From Mytilus edulis (Eukaryota; Mollusca; Bivalvia; Mytilida; Mytilidae), in the NCBI RefSeq assembly GCF_963676685.1, contig NC_092350.1, positions 66,643,674-66,707,673 on the forward strand: DNA of 64,000 bases. The letters are read 5' to 3'. Every line of letters starts with the position of its first letter. The first letter of the stretch is position 1. Below are positions 48,010 through 59,994 of this stretch, in pieces. Under the pieces are notes generated by a model. The model was not told where the DNA came from. It did not search any database and was given only the letters and a program-made list of their open reading frames with translations. The translations under genes were made by a program, and so were the position numbers.

Positions 48010-50165
48010 AAGATAGATATTAGTATAATGCCTGAAAGTGTTTAAGTTGATATGTTTTACATAAAATTGTTATTGAATTTTAAGTCATGTTATCTTTTTG
48101 TGTTTATATATGAAAATGTAGGATTCAAATCTATGGCGGGTTCCCAATCTATGGCAGATTCCTAATCTATGGCAATTGTGAAGTTACAAACTCCAAACAA
48201 CTCATGAAGAGTTACATATAACGTCACAATTGAATAACGCCATATGACATATTCGACGCCGCTAACAATTGTGGAACCCATAGATTTGAACACCATTCAA
48301 GATGAAGGTATTTCCCTGACAACAATTTGCGGATGGTCTCAAGGAAGATATGACCTCTTATCCGGAAAAGGAACAAAATGTGCTGTACCGGTCGATGGCC
48401 GCGATCAATAAGGGCACCGCTATTTTCAGTACCGCATATTTTAGAAAAAAGAGTTTTAGTAGTAGTTTATTTTCTACGACTGGCACAGTTTATAAAGTGA
48501 AAGATAAAATTACCGGATGCAAATTCTATTTAAATCGTCATCAAATAAAAAGAAATGTATTAACGATATCGCTGAAATAAATATTATTTGAAACTTCAAA
48601 CTGTTTAACTTTATTTGTTACTTTCTTTTTTTATATACATATATAAAACGGCCTTTTTGTTTTCATTTATCATTGATGATTTTTTTGATTGACCATTATG
48701 GAATGTTTATGTCACAAATGTCTATACATGCTCCAGTTGTATATTTCCACTTGCTTAAGACACGTCATTAGTCGAAAATGTACTGCATTGTTTTTCATTT
48801 GCACAAAATTTCCCATAGATTTGTAAACAACATAAATCCGCCATAGCTTAGGAAATTACAAAACTTGCCATAGATGAGGTTGTTAAAAATCTGCCAAAGA
48901 TTTGGGATGACATGACGTCACATTTGCCATAGATTAGGAATCTGCCATAGATTTGGAACCTTTGGCATACCTTAGATTTGAGTCCTACATATATGTTTTA
49001 TAAAACTTATGCAGGAATTTTGACTTACCTTTCTATATTTATTTGGACTTATTCCATTATGTTGTTAACATCTTGCAGTTAGTATAAAATAATTCGTATC
49101 TATGTATGTTGGTGTTTGTTTTTGTAACAGTTCTTCAGTGTTTCTCTTACTTCGTTGTTGTCCTCTTTTAGTTAATGTAATTCCCTCAGTTTTATTTGTG
49201 ACCCGAATTTGTTGTCGATTAATCTATTTATGACTATTTACAGTATCATTAGAACATATATTTACTACAACGCAATATATTTGAGTAATACAGCTAGACG
49301 AAACATCATCGCTTCGGATGAATTATGAAGCTTCGGTTTGATTAACTAAATCAAACGTTACAAGTATTAATATCTCATCGTGTTGTATAAATTCATTGAT
49401 TATCAGTACATTGCATTTGAATTTGGGATGCAACAAGAGCAATATATGCCTACGTTTCATATCGTACAAGTTCTAACTATTGAGTTTATTACGCAAACTA
49501 AAGTAAAGACTTTGAGTGTGGTGTGTGTGTCATCTTCACCAAAATTGGTGTTGTTATTACAAAGAGGATAATAAGTCTAATTCGTTAAGTCACATTCGGG
49601 AAAAGGGTACGGGATTGTATTCACGACATTAGGAACACGATTATCCGTGATCATCTGTGCAACGGATAAAATAACAGTTTACAGAAGGAAAATAATTAAG
49701 TGTGTCTTGTTACGGTCAGTTCGAGAAACGTGGAAAAGTTATTTTAAAGATATATAAGGTGCATTAAATTCGAGAGAAGGGAAATAATTTATATTCAAAT
49801 AATATGAAATACCCAGAAAAATATGTAAAACGTATCTTTCTTTCTAATTTTGTTGATCGTTGAAATGTTATGAATGTGTACACAAAAATTCAATATATTA
49901 GATGTTTAAAACATGTTACAAAATTAATTGTGACTTACACATGTTTCAACAATTATCTACAAGTACTTATATATACTCATACGGTCTATTTTGTCATTTT
50001 AATATTCATATTCATAAGGCTTTGTGTATTATCGGACATGATTAATTAAAAAAAAAAAAATATCAAACGAAAGCTGTTTTAAAAAAAATCCCTTTAATAA
50101 AAACGTGTGCAGACTCGTAGACATCTAAAATACATGATCATTTATATGACTTCGAATTATCAAAA
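48010..50165 (+). repeat. Paralogous segment, copy 2 (partner 20860-22860)
   Basis: Collinear with copy 1 apart from the 876-bp element at 48113-48988, which copy 1 lacks. The collinearity ends at about 50165, where the reverse-transcriptase element begins. Short open frames here, such as 49380-49571, are not conserved between the copies. Confidence 0.7.
48113..48988. mobile_element. 876-bp inverted-repeat element built of 'aatctatggc' units, with target duplication
   Basis: The ends are 'tgtaggattcaaatctatgg' and, inverted, 'gatttgagtcctac'. Both subterminal regions carry several copies of 'aatctatggcagattccta' type units. The flanks are atatatg at 48106-48112 and 48989-48995, a 7-bp target duplication. 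The paralogous segment at about 20967-20975 has a single 'catatatgttttgta', which is the empty site. A 76-codon + frame at 48350-48580 (basic end, LNRHQIKRNVL) lies inside; it has no recognised domain and no transposase features. Confidence 0.85.
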
Positions 50166-50170
50166 CCAGA

Positions 50171-52655
50171 ATGAATCCTATTGATTTTTTTCATCATTTC
50201 TATCTCAACTGGCCCTGAGCTTTGCTCATCACTTCTCCAGTTCCCCTATCATTGGATTGAAAACGTCTTATATTTGACTCCATGTAGCGTCCCCCGTCAA
50301 TTATTAATTGGAATGAGTGTCGTAATATCACCCACGACTCACTCCATACTTACTGTATGAAATGGATAAAACGGGAAAAAGCTGACAAAAAATCTTTGGA
50401 CTCTTTTTTTAATTCAGTAATGAAGATAGTTGATATACGTATTCAACATTTTAAAGAACATTTTACTATCAACAATAACCACAATAAACCTATTTCTCGT
50501 ATCAAACATAAACTAAAAGAACTAGCCAAGGAATTTGTTTTTGTCCCGGCCGATAAAGCTGCTAATAATATTATTATTGTTTGACGTAAATTTTACATTG
50601 AGGTTCTGAAAAAGGAAATCACCAATTCACCAAGATTCCAACTGACTCCATTTTCAGAAAACGAAATCTGTAACAAACATAAACTTTTAGCCACCGCTTT
50701 ACAAGCAGAGCCAAATACAATGAAAGTCCCAACTATGTATTGGCTTCCGAAGCTACACAAAACCCCTTACAAATATAGATTTATTTCGTCTTCAAGCCAT
50801 TGTTCAACTACTAAATTGTCTATTCTTCTTACCAACACACTTGGTACAATTAAAAACCTGACAATAAATTGTTCAAATAAGGCCTTCGAAAATAGTGGAA
50901 TAAATTACTTTTGGAGTGTCAAGAACTCGTTGGAAGTACTTGATAAATTGCATGCTTATATTGGTGATTTTGAATCTGTCCAAAGTTTTGATTTTCCTAC
51001 CCGGTATACCACATTGCCTCACATTCTTATTAAGAAAAAATTCACACACCTAATTAAATGGGCATTCAAAAAATCAGAATGTGAATATATATGTTCAAAC
51101 TCTTTTAGGTCATTTTTTAGTAGCAATAAACAAAAAGAACTATGTTAATTGGACATGCTTTGATACTATATATGCCCTTGAATTTTTACTAGATAACATT
51201 TTTGTTCGTTTTGGGGATTCCGTATATCGTCAGATTATCGGTATTCCAATGGGGACTAACTGTGCACCACTTATTGCGGACCTGTTTTTGTATTGTTATG
51301 AGTTACAATTTATTACAAAAATAAGCAAAGACCCATCAAAAGAACATCTGATAAACAAATTTAATAATACTTTTAGATATTTGGATGATATTTTGGCTCT
51401 CAATAATGACGACTTCAGTATGTATATTAATGAAATTTATCCCGTTGAACTTACTTTAAATAAAGCTAATACTAACAATGACCACTGCCCTTTTCTCGAT
51501 CTTAATATCTATATCACTAATGGAAAGCTGAACACTAAAATTTATGATAAAAGAGATGATTTTTCATTTCCTATCGTTAATTATCCGTTTTTAGATGGTG
51601 ACGTTCCCTAGTCACCATCTTACGGTGTTTATATATCTCAACTTATACGATTCGCTCGTGTATGTAACAATGTTTTAGATTTTAACGAGAGAAATTTATG
51701 TATTACTGAAAAATTATTACACCAGGGTTTTCGATATCACAAACTAGTCAAAACATTTACTAAATTTTATTATCGGTATAAAGACATCATTCGTAAATAT
51801 AGCTCAACATGCAGACTTCTAATACGTTCAGGTATTTCACATCCAATTTTTTATGGAAATATTCTTTATAAAGCACAAATGTGTCAGTCTTCACCTCAGA
51901 AACTTACAAAACCTTTGAATAGACGTATTAAGAAGGGATATAATTACGATACTGTTGTCAAGTCATTAAAGATTGCATATTTAGGCGTTAATATTGAGTC
52001 ACTGATAAGGTCTTTGCATCGGAACTAAACACATTTATTCTAAAAACAGTTGTTGGTATGACACGGGTTATGTTCTTCTCATATATGTTATGATGGTATG
52101 ATACTAAACCCCTAACGGGAAGGATTGTGTCTGATGTTCATATGATGAAATCATAATCTTTCAGTCAGTTTAATTGAAGTCTGGAGCTGGCATGTCAGTT
52201 AACTGCTAGTAGTCTGTTGTTATTTATGTATTATTGTCATTTTGTTTATTTTCTTTGGTTACATCTTCTGACATCAGACTCGGACTTCTCTTGAACTGAA
52301 TTTTAATGTGCGTATTGTTATGCGTTTACTTTTCTACATTGGTTAGAGGTATAGGGGGAGGGTTGAGATCTCACAAACATGTTTAACCCCGCCGCATTTT
52401 TGCGCCTGTCCCAAGTCAGGAGCCTCTGGCCTTTGTTAGTCTTGTATTATTTTAAATTTAGTTTCTTGTGTACAATTTGGAAATTAGTATGGCGTTCATT
52501 ATCACTGGACTAGTATATATTTTTTTAGGGGCCAGCTCAAGGACGCCTCCGGGTGCGGGAATTTATCGCTACATTGAAGACCTGTTGGTGACCCTCTGTT
52601 GTTTTTTTTTTATTTGGTCCGGTTGTTGTCTCTTTGACACATTCCCCATTTCCAT
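50171..52655 (+). pseudogene. Decayed Penelope-like reverse-transcriptase element with 3' tail
   Basis: The frame from ATG at 50171 is broken by TGA 50216, TAG 50285, TGA 50582, a one-base frameshift at about 51130, and TAG 51609, and ends with TAA at 52026-52028. Recognisable parts, in order, are VPADKAANNIII, MYWLPKLHKTPYK (fingers region), GIPMGTNCAPLIADLFL (palm B motif), FRYLDDIL (catalytic YLDD; the two aspartates are present), SPSYGVYISQLIR and a basic C-terminal thumb-like part. PKLHK and IPMGT suit Penelope-like elements better than LINE or LTR retrotransposons, but no GIY-YIG endonuclease is seen. The tail at 52330-52655 recurs at 36765-37095. The number of breaks means this copy is inactive. 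Confidence 0.8.
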
Positions 52656-53394
52656 TCTCAATTTTATTGTAGGGTTCTAAAAAGATAGTACCCTTCACAA
52701 CGTTAAAAATATGTTGAATTCATTAATTTCGATAGAACGTTTTAAAAAATGAAATAAATACACGTTGGTTTCACGTTACAGTCTGTGGTTGTATTTCTCT
52801 AAAATGAGCCAGATTCGGCCTTAGACCGGAGATAAATTCGATATCTTTAGTCATATACATAGATATGAATATCTTAACACCCTTCAGTACCCTGTTCACC
52901 ATTTGACTTCGCCGCAGGTTGTACTTGGAAACTTCAGGATGTTTAAATTTCTATGGATATGAACGAAAATAAATTATAGAATTATATGTAGCATGAACGA
53001 AGTGTGATACTAAAAAGTGATGCGAAAAGTTACTTTATTTGATTGGCATAACCAGCAATATGACAAAGTTACGACATTTCTATTGGTTATTCGTTATGTC
53101 AATGAAGATTTTCAAATTTGAGACATTGTACATTTCGTACATGACAACTGACTAATAGGAATTTGCCATAATGTACAAAACACTCTCACGGTTCACCCGA
53201 ATTTCTATCTTTTTGCCACATTTTATTACATTCCAATGTAAAAGTTGTACATCGGTACGAGACACATGAAGTCAAACTGAATATGTCATCGAGTCGTGTT
53301 TTTTCATTTAACACAAACTATTGATTAATATCAACTTTCGTAATATAGTTTTAAGTATTTATGATAAACACACCAATGGTTCGTTTCTTGTAAA
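52656..53394. other. Intergenic stretch, nothing recognised
   Basis: AT-rich sequence without exons or repeats that I can support. Confidence 0.4.
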
Positions 53395-53800
53395 GGCTAT
53401 TTGACGTGGCTCGGTAATCAAACATCCCGTCATCGTGCTTTGGTAAGTTTTTTTGTTGCACTGTTTGTATATGCCTTTTGTGTTTCTGTCTTAACATATT
53501 TGTTTTTTTTTAAAAGTGATATGATTATAATACAATGTTGATTGATGTTCCCTTATATTTTTTAATATATTTACATTTCATATCTGTTAGATTTGTTCAC
53601 ATATCCTGGTTAGTATAACGGAATCGACTTTCTTACAAGTGAGAGGCTTAATAAGCTATACAACCAGGTTTAATCCTCCATTTCTACATAAGAAAATACC
53701 GGTACCAAGTGATGAATTTGACAGTTGTTATTCATTCATTTGATGTTTTTGAGCTTTTGATTTTACCATTAGATTCGAGAGCTTCCTTTTTTTGGTTCTT
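53395..53800 (+). repeat. Near-complete copy of the 'aaaaccaggtttaatcc' repeat
   Basis: From 'atttgacgtggctcggtaat' through 'catcccgtcatcgtgctttg' to 'tgatgtttttgagcttttga'. It gives the clearest left end of the family. Confidence 0.8.
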
Positions 53801-54049
53801 CTCGGCGCCTTTTTTATAATTATTTGAATGTTTTCGAAATAAATAACCTGATATAATATCAAGATATCTCTAATTCTCAATAGTATTTTAAGTTATAAAT
53901 ATATTGGAATTGCAGAAATCTCGTGGATAGCTGAATAATACCAGAGCTACAAAAAATGTATATTTAACGATAATCAACTTCAAAATTTGATTAAACATTA
54001 TTCGTATAACAATTATACTAGTTTTTATTGCAAATTAAAGTTTCAAATA

Positions 54050-54545
54050 AATAAAGGCAACAGTAGTATACCGCTGTTCAAAACTCATAAATCCATGGAC
54101 AAAAACAAAATCTGGGTAACAAACTAAAACTGAGGGAAACGCATTAAATATAAGAGGAGAACAACGACACAACAATAAAATGTAACACACACAGAAACGG
54201 ACTAAGCATTAGACAAAATCCTATGAGAATAACAAATATAACATCAAAACCAAATACATGAATTTGGGATAGATAAGTACCATGACACGTCTTATAATGT
54301 GAATTCACACTCAAAAATAAGACAAAACAAACGACACAACAGAAACACAACGTTATAATGTAACACAAAAACGAACTATAATATAACAATGGCCATATTC
54401 CTGACTGGTACAGGACATTTTTAAAGGAAAAAATGTTGGGTTGAACTTGGTTTTGTGGCATGCCAAACCTCGCACTTAAATGGCAATGTTAAATATAACA
54501 TTAAAATGACAACATAATATTACAGGACTACAATACAAATAAATA
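54050..54545 (-). repeat. Full copy of the 'gtatactactgttgccttta' repeat
   Basis: This is the reverse complement of 11870-12365 over its whole length, including 'ctgtaccagtcaggaatatg' and 'ccatggatttatgagttttg'. The 105-codon minus frame is repeat-derived. Confidence 0.85.
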
Positions 54546-54589
54546 GAAGAACGTATTATGCAAAGAAACACATGATTAATAGATAACAA

Positions 54590-54790
54590 AAGGTATCAGG
54601 TTTTAAAATTCAATACGCAAAAAACGCGCCTCGTCCACACAAAACTTACCAGTGACGCCCAGATATAAAATTCGAAAGTCAAAAAAAGTACAATGTTGTA
54701 CAGCACTGAGGATCAAAAGTTAAAAAAGGTTGTGCCAAATACGGCTAGGGTTTACTGCTTGTGATAAGAACATCCTTATTATTTAGAACA
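54590..54790 (+). repeat. Dispersed repeat 'cgcgcgtttcgtc', diverged copy 2
   Basis: It has 'acgcgcctcgtccacacaaa', 'ccagtgacgccca', 'gcactgaggatcaaaa' and 'aaatacggctagggt' in the same order as 13325-13530. Confidence 0.65.
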
Positions 54791-55560
54791 ATTTATGCTA
54801 TTAAAAACAGTAAATTTTACAAATGAATATCAAAGATATACATGATAAAACTGAAGTCTTAACTAATTACAGAAAACAAAACCCGAATACATAATACAAA
54901 GACCAACACAGAAAATAGACCCACCTGACTTAGTCCAGGCCTCAACGCAAAAAGTCATAATAATGACGTCACATACGAAGTGGTGAAAAGGCACAAACAT
55001 TACGTCACATTTGAATTTCTGAAAAAGCACAAAAATGACGTCACATTTGAAAAACTATATCTCAAAAATAAGATAGAATTAGGATTTATTTAAGATTATA
55101 ATAGAAATAAATAATGATATTACATTTAAACATAAAATACTAACATGAATTATCTGATAATAAATATAATGTAACATTTTCAAATAGATTGTGTCCATAT
55201 TAATTAGTACCAAAAAATTCTTTTCACGAAAGCACAAATTAATTTGCACTATTTTACATTTGCAATACATTCATTACTAACGCACATTATTTATTTTCTC
55301 TATTACCACGGGTGTTTGACATTTTTTTTTAATTTAATCGTCAACTAAAATATATTTATGTTTTGTAAATACATGAAATACTTTTCAATATTTTTAATCA
55401 CTGAACTGATGCGTATTGGATCGATAAACTTTATAGCGTATATTTATGTAAATAATAAAAAGTAATCAAATCGTTGTGCGTAGCGTAAAGTTTATTCAAC
55501 ATGTTACATATCTACCTTTATAAATTCTGTATGTAACTTTTACCTTCCTGATCAAACAAA
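54791..55560. other. Upstream region of TRIM-like gene 2, no gene seen
   Basis: AT-rich. Near 54955-55050 a short repeat occurs about three times ('aatgacgtcaca', 'ttacgtcaca', 'aatgacgtcaca'), each followed by similar words; these are CRE-like TGACGTCA sites. Whether they belong to the gene's promoter, 500 bp downstream, is unknown. The leader 'gatcaaacaaa' before the ATG is shared with gene 1. Confidence 0.4.
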
Positions 55561-56336
55561 ATGTCGGAAGCACAATTGTCCTATGATAAATGTTTTGTTT
55601 GTATGAAACGAATTGGCTCTTTGTTCTGTTACGATTGTGAAAAAATACTATGCGTTCAGTGCTGTTTGGATCATGATGTATCTGCGTCAAATATTGGACA
55701 TTTTGTAATAGATTCACAAAATGAAAGTTGTGGTATTTTCAACCAGAAACCGGTTTGCACGACGCATGGAATGGAATTCATTTCATTTTGCATGGACTGT
55801 GATTGTTTGATCTGCATCGAATGTAACATATTGACTCATTATGGACACACAGATACAATTATGAAGATTACCGACATTTCCCGTAAAAATACACGGAAAA
55901 CCATAGAAGAACTTAAATCGAAAGCAAAGATAACTTCCAACATGTTGAAAGAAATCAGAACTACTAAATTACAGAAGTTGCAATCAGACTATGAAGATTA
56001 TATTGGAGTGGTCTCTACGAGATCACCCAAACTCCAGCAAATCGTAGATGAAATAAGAACAAAAGCGAGCGATTTTTGTCAGTTAGAAATGGAACCAATC
56101 CTTGAATTTGTGGGTCGTCTTGAATGTCTTCGAGATAGTTACACTAAAACATGTACACAATTAGTGCATATTCTTCGGAAAAAAAATGATGTAATGTTTC
56201 TGTCCACAAACAAATTGCTACAAAAAGACTTAGACAACTTAGAAGAAATACCACAGATGATACAACCAAAAACATTAGATGAATTTCAACATGGAGATTT
56301 TTTCAATTTACCTGATTTAGTGAAATTTACTATTGG
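55561..56336 (+). CDS. TRIM-like gene 2, first coding exon: two B-boxes and coiled coil, no RING
   Basis: ATGTCGGAAGCACAATTGTC starts a 258-codon segment ending GG before the donor gtaagact, phase 2, exactly as in gene 1. B-box1-like cysteines are CFVC, FCYDC and LCVQC. B-box2 is CTTH, CMDC, CIEC and HYGH. The coiled coil begins at about residue 105 (TIEELKSKAKITSNMLKEI). By eye about two thirds of residues match gene 1 (29341-30140). It is a little shorter, with small deletions in the coiled coil (after RSPKLQQIVDEI) and near the end. The role is probably scaffold-like, as for other RING-less TRIM proteins; no specific function is inferred. It continues into exons at 57497, 59857, 61189 and 63773 and then off the window. 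Confidence 0.88.
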
Positions 56337-57026
56337 GTAAGACTTGATTAACTTTAAAAAGTAACTTATGGAACCACAAACTACTACATACAAATGAAAT
56401 ATAATCCAACAAAGAATAAAAATAAATTAATATTAAATATAATTGCCATCTTTTATCAATTGTCTATTTTACTGGTCGTTAACCAGTAACCGTTTTTTTT
56501 TGTCAGTATTTTTCACTAATCTTCTTTACGTAAAAACATTTTCAATAAGTGAAAAATAGTAAAAACCCATTTACCTCCTATACCAGCATTTAAAACATCC
56601 TTGTTAGGAAAATTTAACTATCTGTTCCGCATCTGGACATAAAAAAAATCGAATATCAAAGAAAGCGTTAAACATTGTTACAACTGAAGGAAAACGAAAG
56701 ACTGATATAAACTGTAATTAACTTTCTCATAGTGAACGCATACTTCAGAGCTAATTGTCTGCAATATTAATTTGGTTCGACGCAGAAGTATTAACCCTTC
56801 AATTATTGATTTACCCATTGGTATCTACAGTTCTAGGCAGCAGACTTTGGATACATAACATGTCAATTAGAAATGTCAAGAAATGTTTAAAGTTATAACT
56901 ATCCCTGAGTAGACAACTTGTACATGTTTAATCAGCTCTTTGTACATTTTCCATTCAATCCTACTGACTTTATTATTCAAAAAATCATTAAATGGACACG
57001 AATGTTTTAAGCAATAACGTCACGTA
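56337..57026. other. Intron of TRIM-like gene 2, nothing recognised
   Basis: AT-rich intronic sequence after the B-box exon. No exon or repeat is supported. Confidence 0.4.
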
Positions 57027-57273
57027 TCAGTGCAGCAATGTCACGTTCTCAAGTCCATCCGCGGTAATAACCAATAATTTGCAAGCGACTGCATTCATTA
57101 AGGTATATAGCGTGTCTTCCTCCATCTTTGAATTTGAAATACCAGAAAACAATCGGTCTAGATCTTCAATAGAATTTTTGAGAGTAGAAGTTAATTCATG
57201 CGTAAGAATATTCATTTCAATATAGAACATGACATGTAAAACGATATCACTCTGGGTAATGGGTTTCAAATAC
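57027..57273 (-). CDS. Possible antisense exon, unknown helical product
   Basis: On the minus strand a pyrimidine tract ending 'tttgtag' is followed by about 80 open codons with helical, acidic composition (NILTHELTSTLKNSIEDLD, KMEEDTLYTLMNAVACKL). Pieces of the same DNA, without the frame, recur at 58885-58935, 60258-60345 and 60900-60950, so the block was part of the unit that duplicated here. It may be an old exon or only intronic sequence; the + frame over it is less protein-like. Confidence 0.3.
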
Positions 57274-57496
57274 CTACAAAAAAAAAAATTAAATCCATTT
57301 TCCGTTTATTGGTGAGCTAAGCTAACCTGGTATTTTATAAATTGAACATCTACTGAAAATCAAATCGTAAACATGGTACATGAATCGAGTTTTATTGAGT
57401 TTTGAATATAATTCAGCTACATTATATACGTACAATTTCAATAACACAGTGCTCCTGATTTACGATTAGCATTACATCTTCAGAATTTACTTTCAG

Positions 57497-57634
57497 TTAC
57501 CTTATTGAGAAGCAGAATGAAATCACTGAGCTAACAAAGGAAGTGTTGAAACAGAAATCTAAATCAATAGACCTAGAATGGGAGAAGTACAGAATACAAA
57601 CGAAGTTGGATGAATATCAACGCAATATAGAGCA
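57497..57634 (+). CDS. TRIM-like gene 2, coiled-coil exon a
   Basis: The acceptor 'tttcag' and donor gtaata bound 138 nt, phase 2-2. The frame from the B-box exon gives GYLIEKQNEITELTKEV and then DLEWEKYRIQTKLDEYQ, a heptad-rich coiled coil. If the weak donor is not used, TAA follows at once (57636-57638), which would give a short protein ending here. Exons b and c have the same layout. Confidence 0.72.
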
Positions 57635-57793
57635 GTAATATATATTAATTTGTTGTCTATTTAGAGAAGAAAAAAAACACAATTATATGACGTCATTCCA
57701 ATATTTAAGATCTTCTTTCAATTCCTTGTTCTACCTCGCACCCACTATATATACATTCGATTTTTAAATAAAATGAATTTCAATGTACTATTA

Positions 57794-57905
57794 GTTATCT
57801 TGGTGTAATCAGGGGTGTACAGAATTTTACACCGTTGTTGAATGGGTGTATGAATTTTCAACAACGGTATAAAATTCCGTACACCCCTGATTACACCAAG
57901 ATAAC
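57794..57905. mobile_element. Near-perfect hairpin, 49-bp arms (MITE-like)
   Basis: 'gttatcttggtgtaatcagg' at 57794 is matched inverted by 'cctgattacaccaagataac' ending at 57905. The arms have only two or three mismatches and the loop is 14 bp. It is absent from unit 2 at the corresponding place. Confidence 0.85.
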
Positions 57906-58970
57906 GAATTTATTTCTTAGGAAAAATTCCTTTACTCATTTTTAAACGAGGATGTAAAATTGAAAATTGGTAATGAAAAGTTTCCAGTGTAACATTTTTT
58001 TTTAACTTCGATGTTGCTGCCCGTTGTCAAATTTATACTTTTTTTCTTTATTCTGGGGAAAATTCAGAAAAAAAGTTGTGTTCTTTTAAATATTCGGGTA
58101 AAAAAAAAAAATTTTATTATTATTATTGTCCTCAAATTTATCTTTTTTTTTATTTTTGACATTATATTTTTTTTTTAGCAAAATTTTATTTATCCCGGAG
58201 TGAACAAGGGTTGGGTGTTATTTATACCGGGGTTATTAACCAATCAGATTACAGGATGTTTGCTGCATAAGAAATAAAAATAATTATACAGAGAAGCTTT
58301 TTTTTCAATAAAAAGAAACACATCAAAAACATCGTAAAGCCGAAGAACTACAGTCATGGGACAAAAATGAGCTCTCACTCAAAAAATGTCCTATTATTTC
58401 AACTAAAATCAATATTTTTCAAAACAATATTATCGGGTAACAGTATGAGCGTTTTTTATAATATAAATACAAAAAGATGTAGAAATGTCTGAAGTTTTAT
58501 TTTTTATTTGGTCATAATTTTCGTGTGTTTCGTTTTCATCATCTGACGGGTTAAACACAAATGCAAATTTTGACGATTTTAATTTGGTTAGAATAATAGC
58601 AAACTTTTCAAGTAATATTTTTCTTTGTGTTCATCTCGTCAGAAAATTAAAATGAGCATGAATAATGTAATAACCAAATAAACAATAAAACTTCAGACAT
58701 TTTTACATCTTCTGGTATCTATTTGATAAAAATCGCTCATACAGTTACTTGGTATTTTTTTGGGAAAATATTGATTTTAGTTGAAATGATAGCACATGTT
58801 TTGACTGGGAACTCACTTTTGTCCAATGACTGTATATAATTTAGTTTTTATATACGTACAATAAGCTTAAGTTATTATTTCATTTTGAAAACGTAAAATG
58901 ATATCAGTCTGATTAATGTGTTTCAAACTTCTACTTATATTAAGGGACATTTCCCGTTAATTGGTGCTCT

Positions 58971-59662
58971 TTAAAGGGGCACTAGCTACGAGATATATAA
59001 AAAATCTAAAGTATAATTTGTTTTGTTCAATCATTAATGAAAGTGAAATAATGAAATAATAATTCACTTTAAGCAGCTAAAATGGTTCATTTTTTTCAAA
59101 TTAAGCTAATAAAAATAAATAATGACTTATTCACTTGCAAGTGAATAATTCGACCTCATTAAACCTGTATTAATGTGAACTCCAATTGAACCCCGTAGAA
59201 AGAGATAGAATAACGCATGCATTGTCCGTTTAGGTTATTTAAAGGAAAAGAATGTCAACATTGAAAGTGAAACAGAGGTAAATAATTTTAATGACTGATT
59301 CGATCCACAAAAAATCATTCTTATTTAGGAAAAAACGACGATAAACATAAATTTTTAATCTATAATACAAAATTTAGTAGACCTATAAAATCCAACTGCA
59401 CGAGTTGCTTAATCTATTTATATCTATGTGTATGTCTACATCGCTTATATGGTCATAGAAGGTCATCTCGAAATTTAATTAGATGGCGTCATTGCTAAAA
59501 TTCACACGAAACGAAGCTCAATCTTATTGAGACCATAGCGTGTAAATTGTTTATTTTATACTTTTGATAGTTTGGAAATTTTATTTTTGCATTGTTATAA
59601 ATAAAATATGATAATTTGAGTCAAATAGATGAACATGTATTTGACAGCTAGTGCCCCTTTAA
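58971..59662. mobile_element. 684-bp inverted-repeat element with TTAA target duplication (piggyBac-like MITE)
   Basis: TTAA at 58971-58974 and at 59659-59662 flanks terminal repeats AGGGGCACTAGCT and AGCTAGTGCCCCT. TTAA duplication is the hallmark of piggyBac-type insertion. There is no transposase frame. The matching place in tandem unit 2 (about 60985-60995, 'ggtgctccataagataac') lacks the element. Confidence 0.88.
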
Positions 59663-59856
59663 GATAACCTTGATTTTCATAAATTGAACATATATTAAAA
59701 AGCCTATCGTTAATGACCAAGGATTTTTGAGTTGTATATCCTATTCAGCTACATCATATAAGTGCAATTTCAATTGTAAGTAGAGTTCGTTATAAAATAA
59801 ATTACATAGTGCTCCTGATTTACGATTATCATTACATCTTCAGAATTTACTTATAG

Positions 59857-59994
59857 ATACCGTTTTGAGAAACAGAATGAAATCACCGAACTAACAAAGG
59901 AAGTGCTGAAACAGAAATCTAAATCAAAAGACCTAGAATGGGAGAAGGACAGATTACATACGAAGCTGGACGAAGAGCAACGGAATAAAGAGCA
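59857..59994 (+). CDS. TRIM-like gene 2, coiled-coil exon b
   Basis: The acceptor 'acttatag' and donor gtaata bound 138 nt, phase 2-2. The peptide YRFEKQNEITELTKEVLKQ, then DLEWEKDRLHTKLDEEQ, is nearly the same as exon a. The frame is intact, including heptad positions. As in exon a, an in-frame TAA follows directly if the donor is ignored. Confidence 0.72.

Noticed and set aside
57027..57225. Plus-strand frame 56992-57225 as a secreted protein
   Set aside because: No signal peptide or splice context; the opposite strand reads more like protein, and the block is repeated in broken form nearby.
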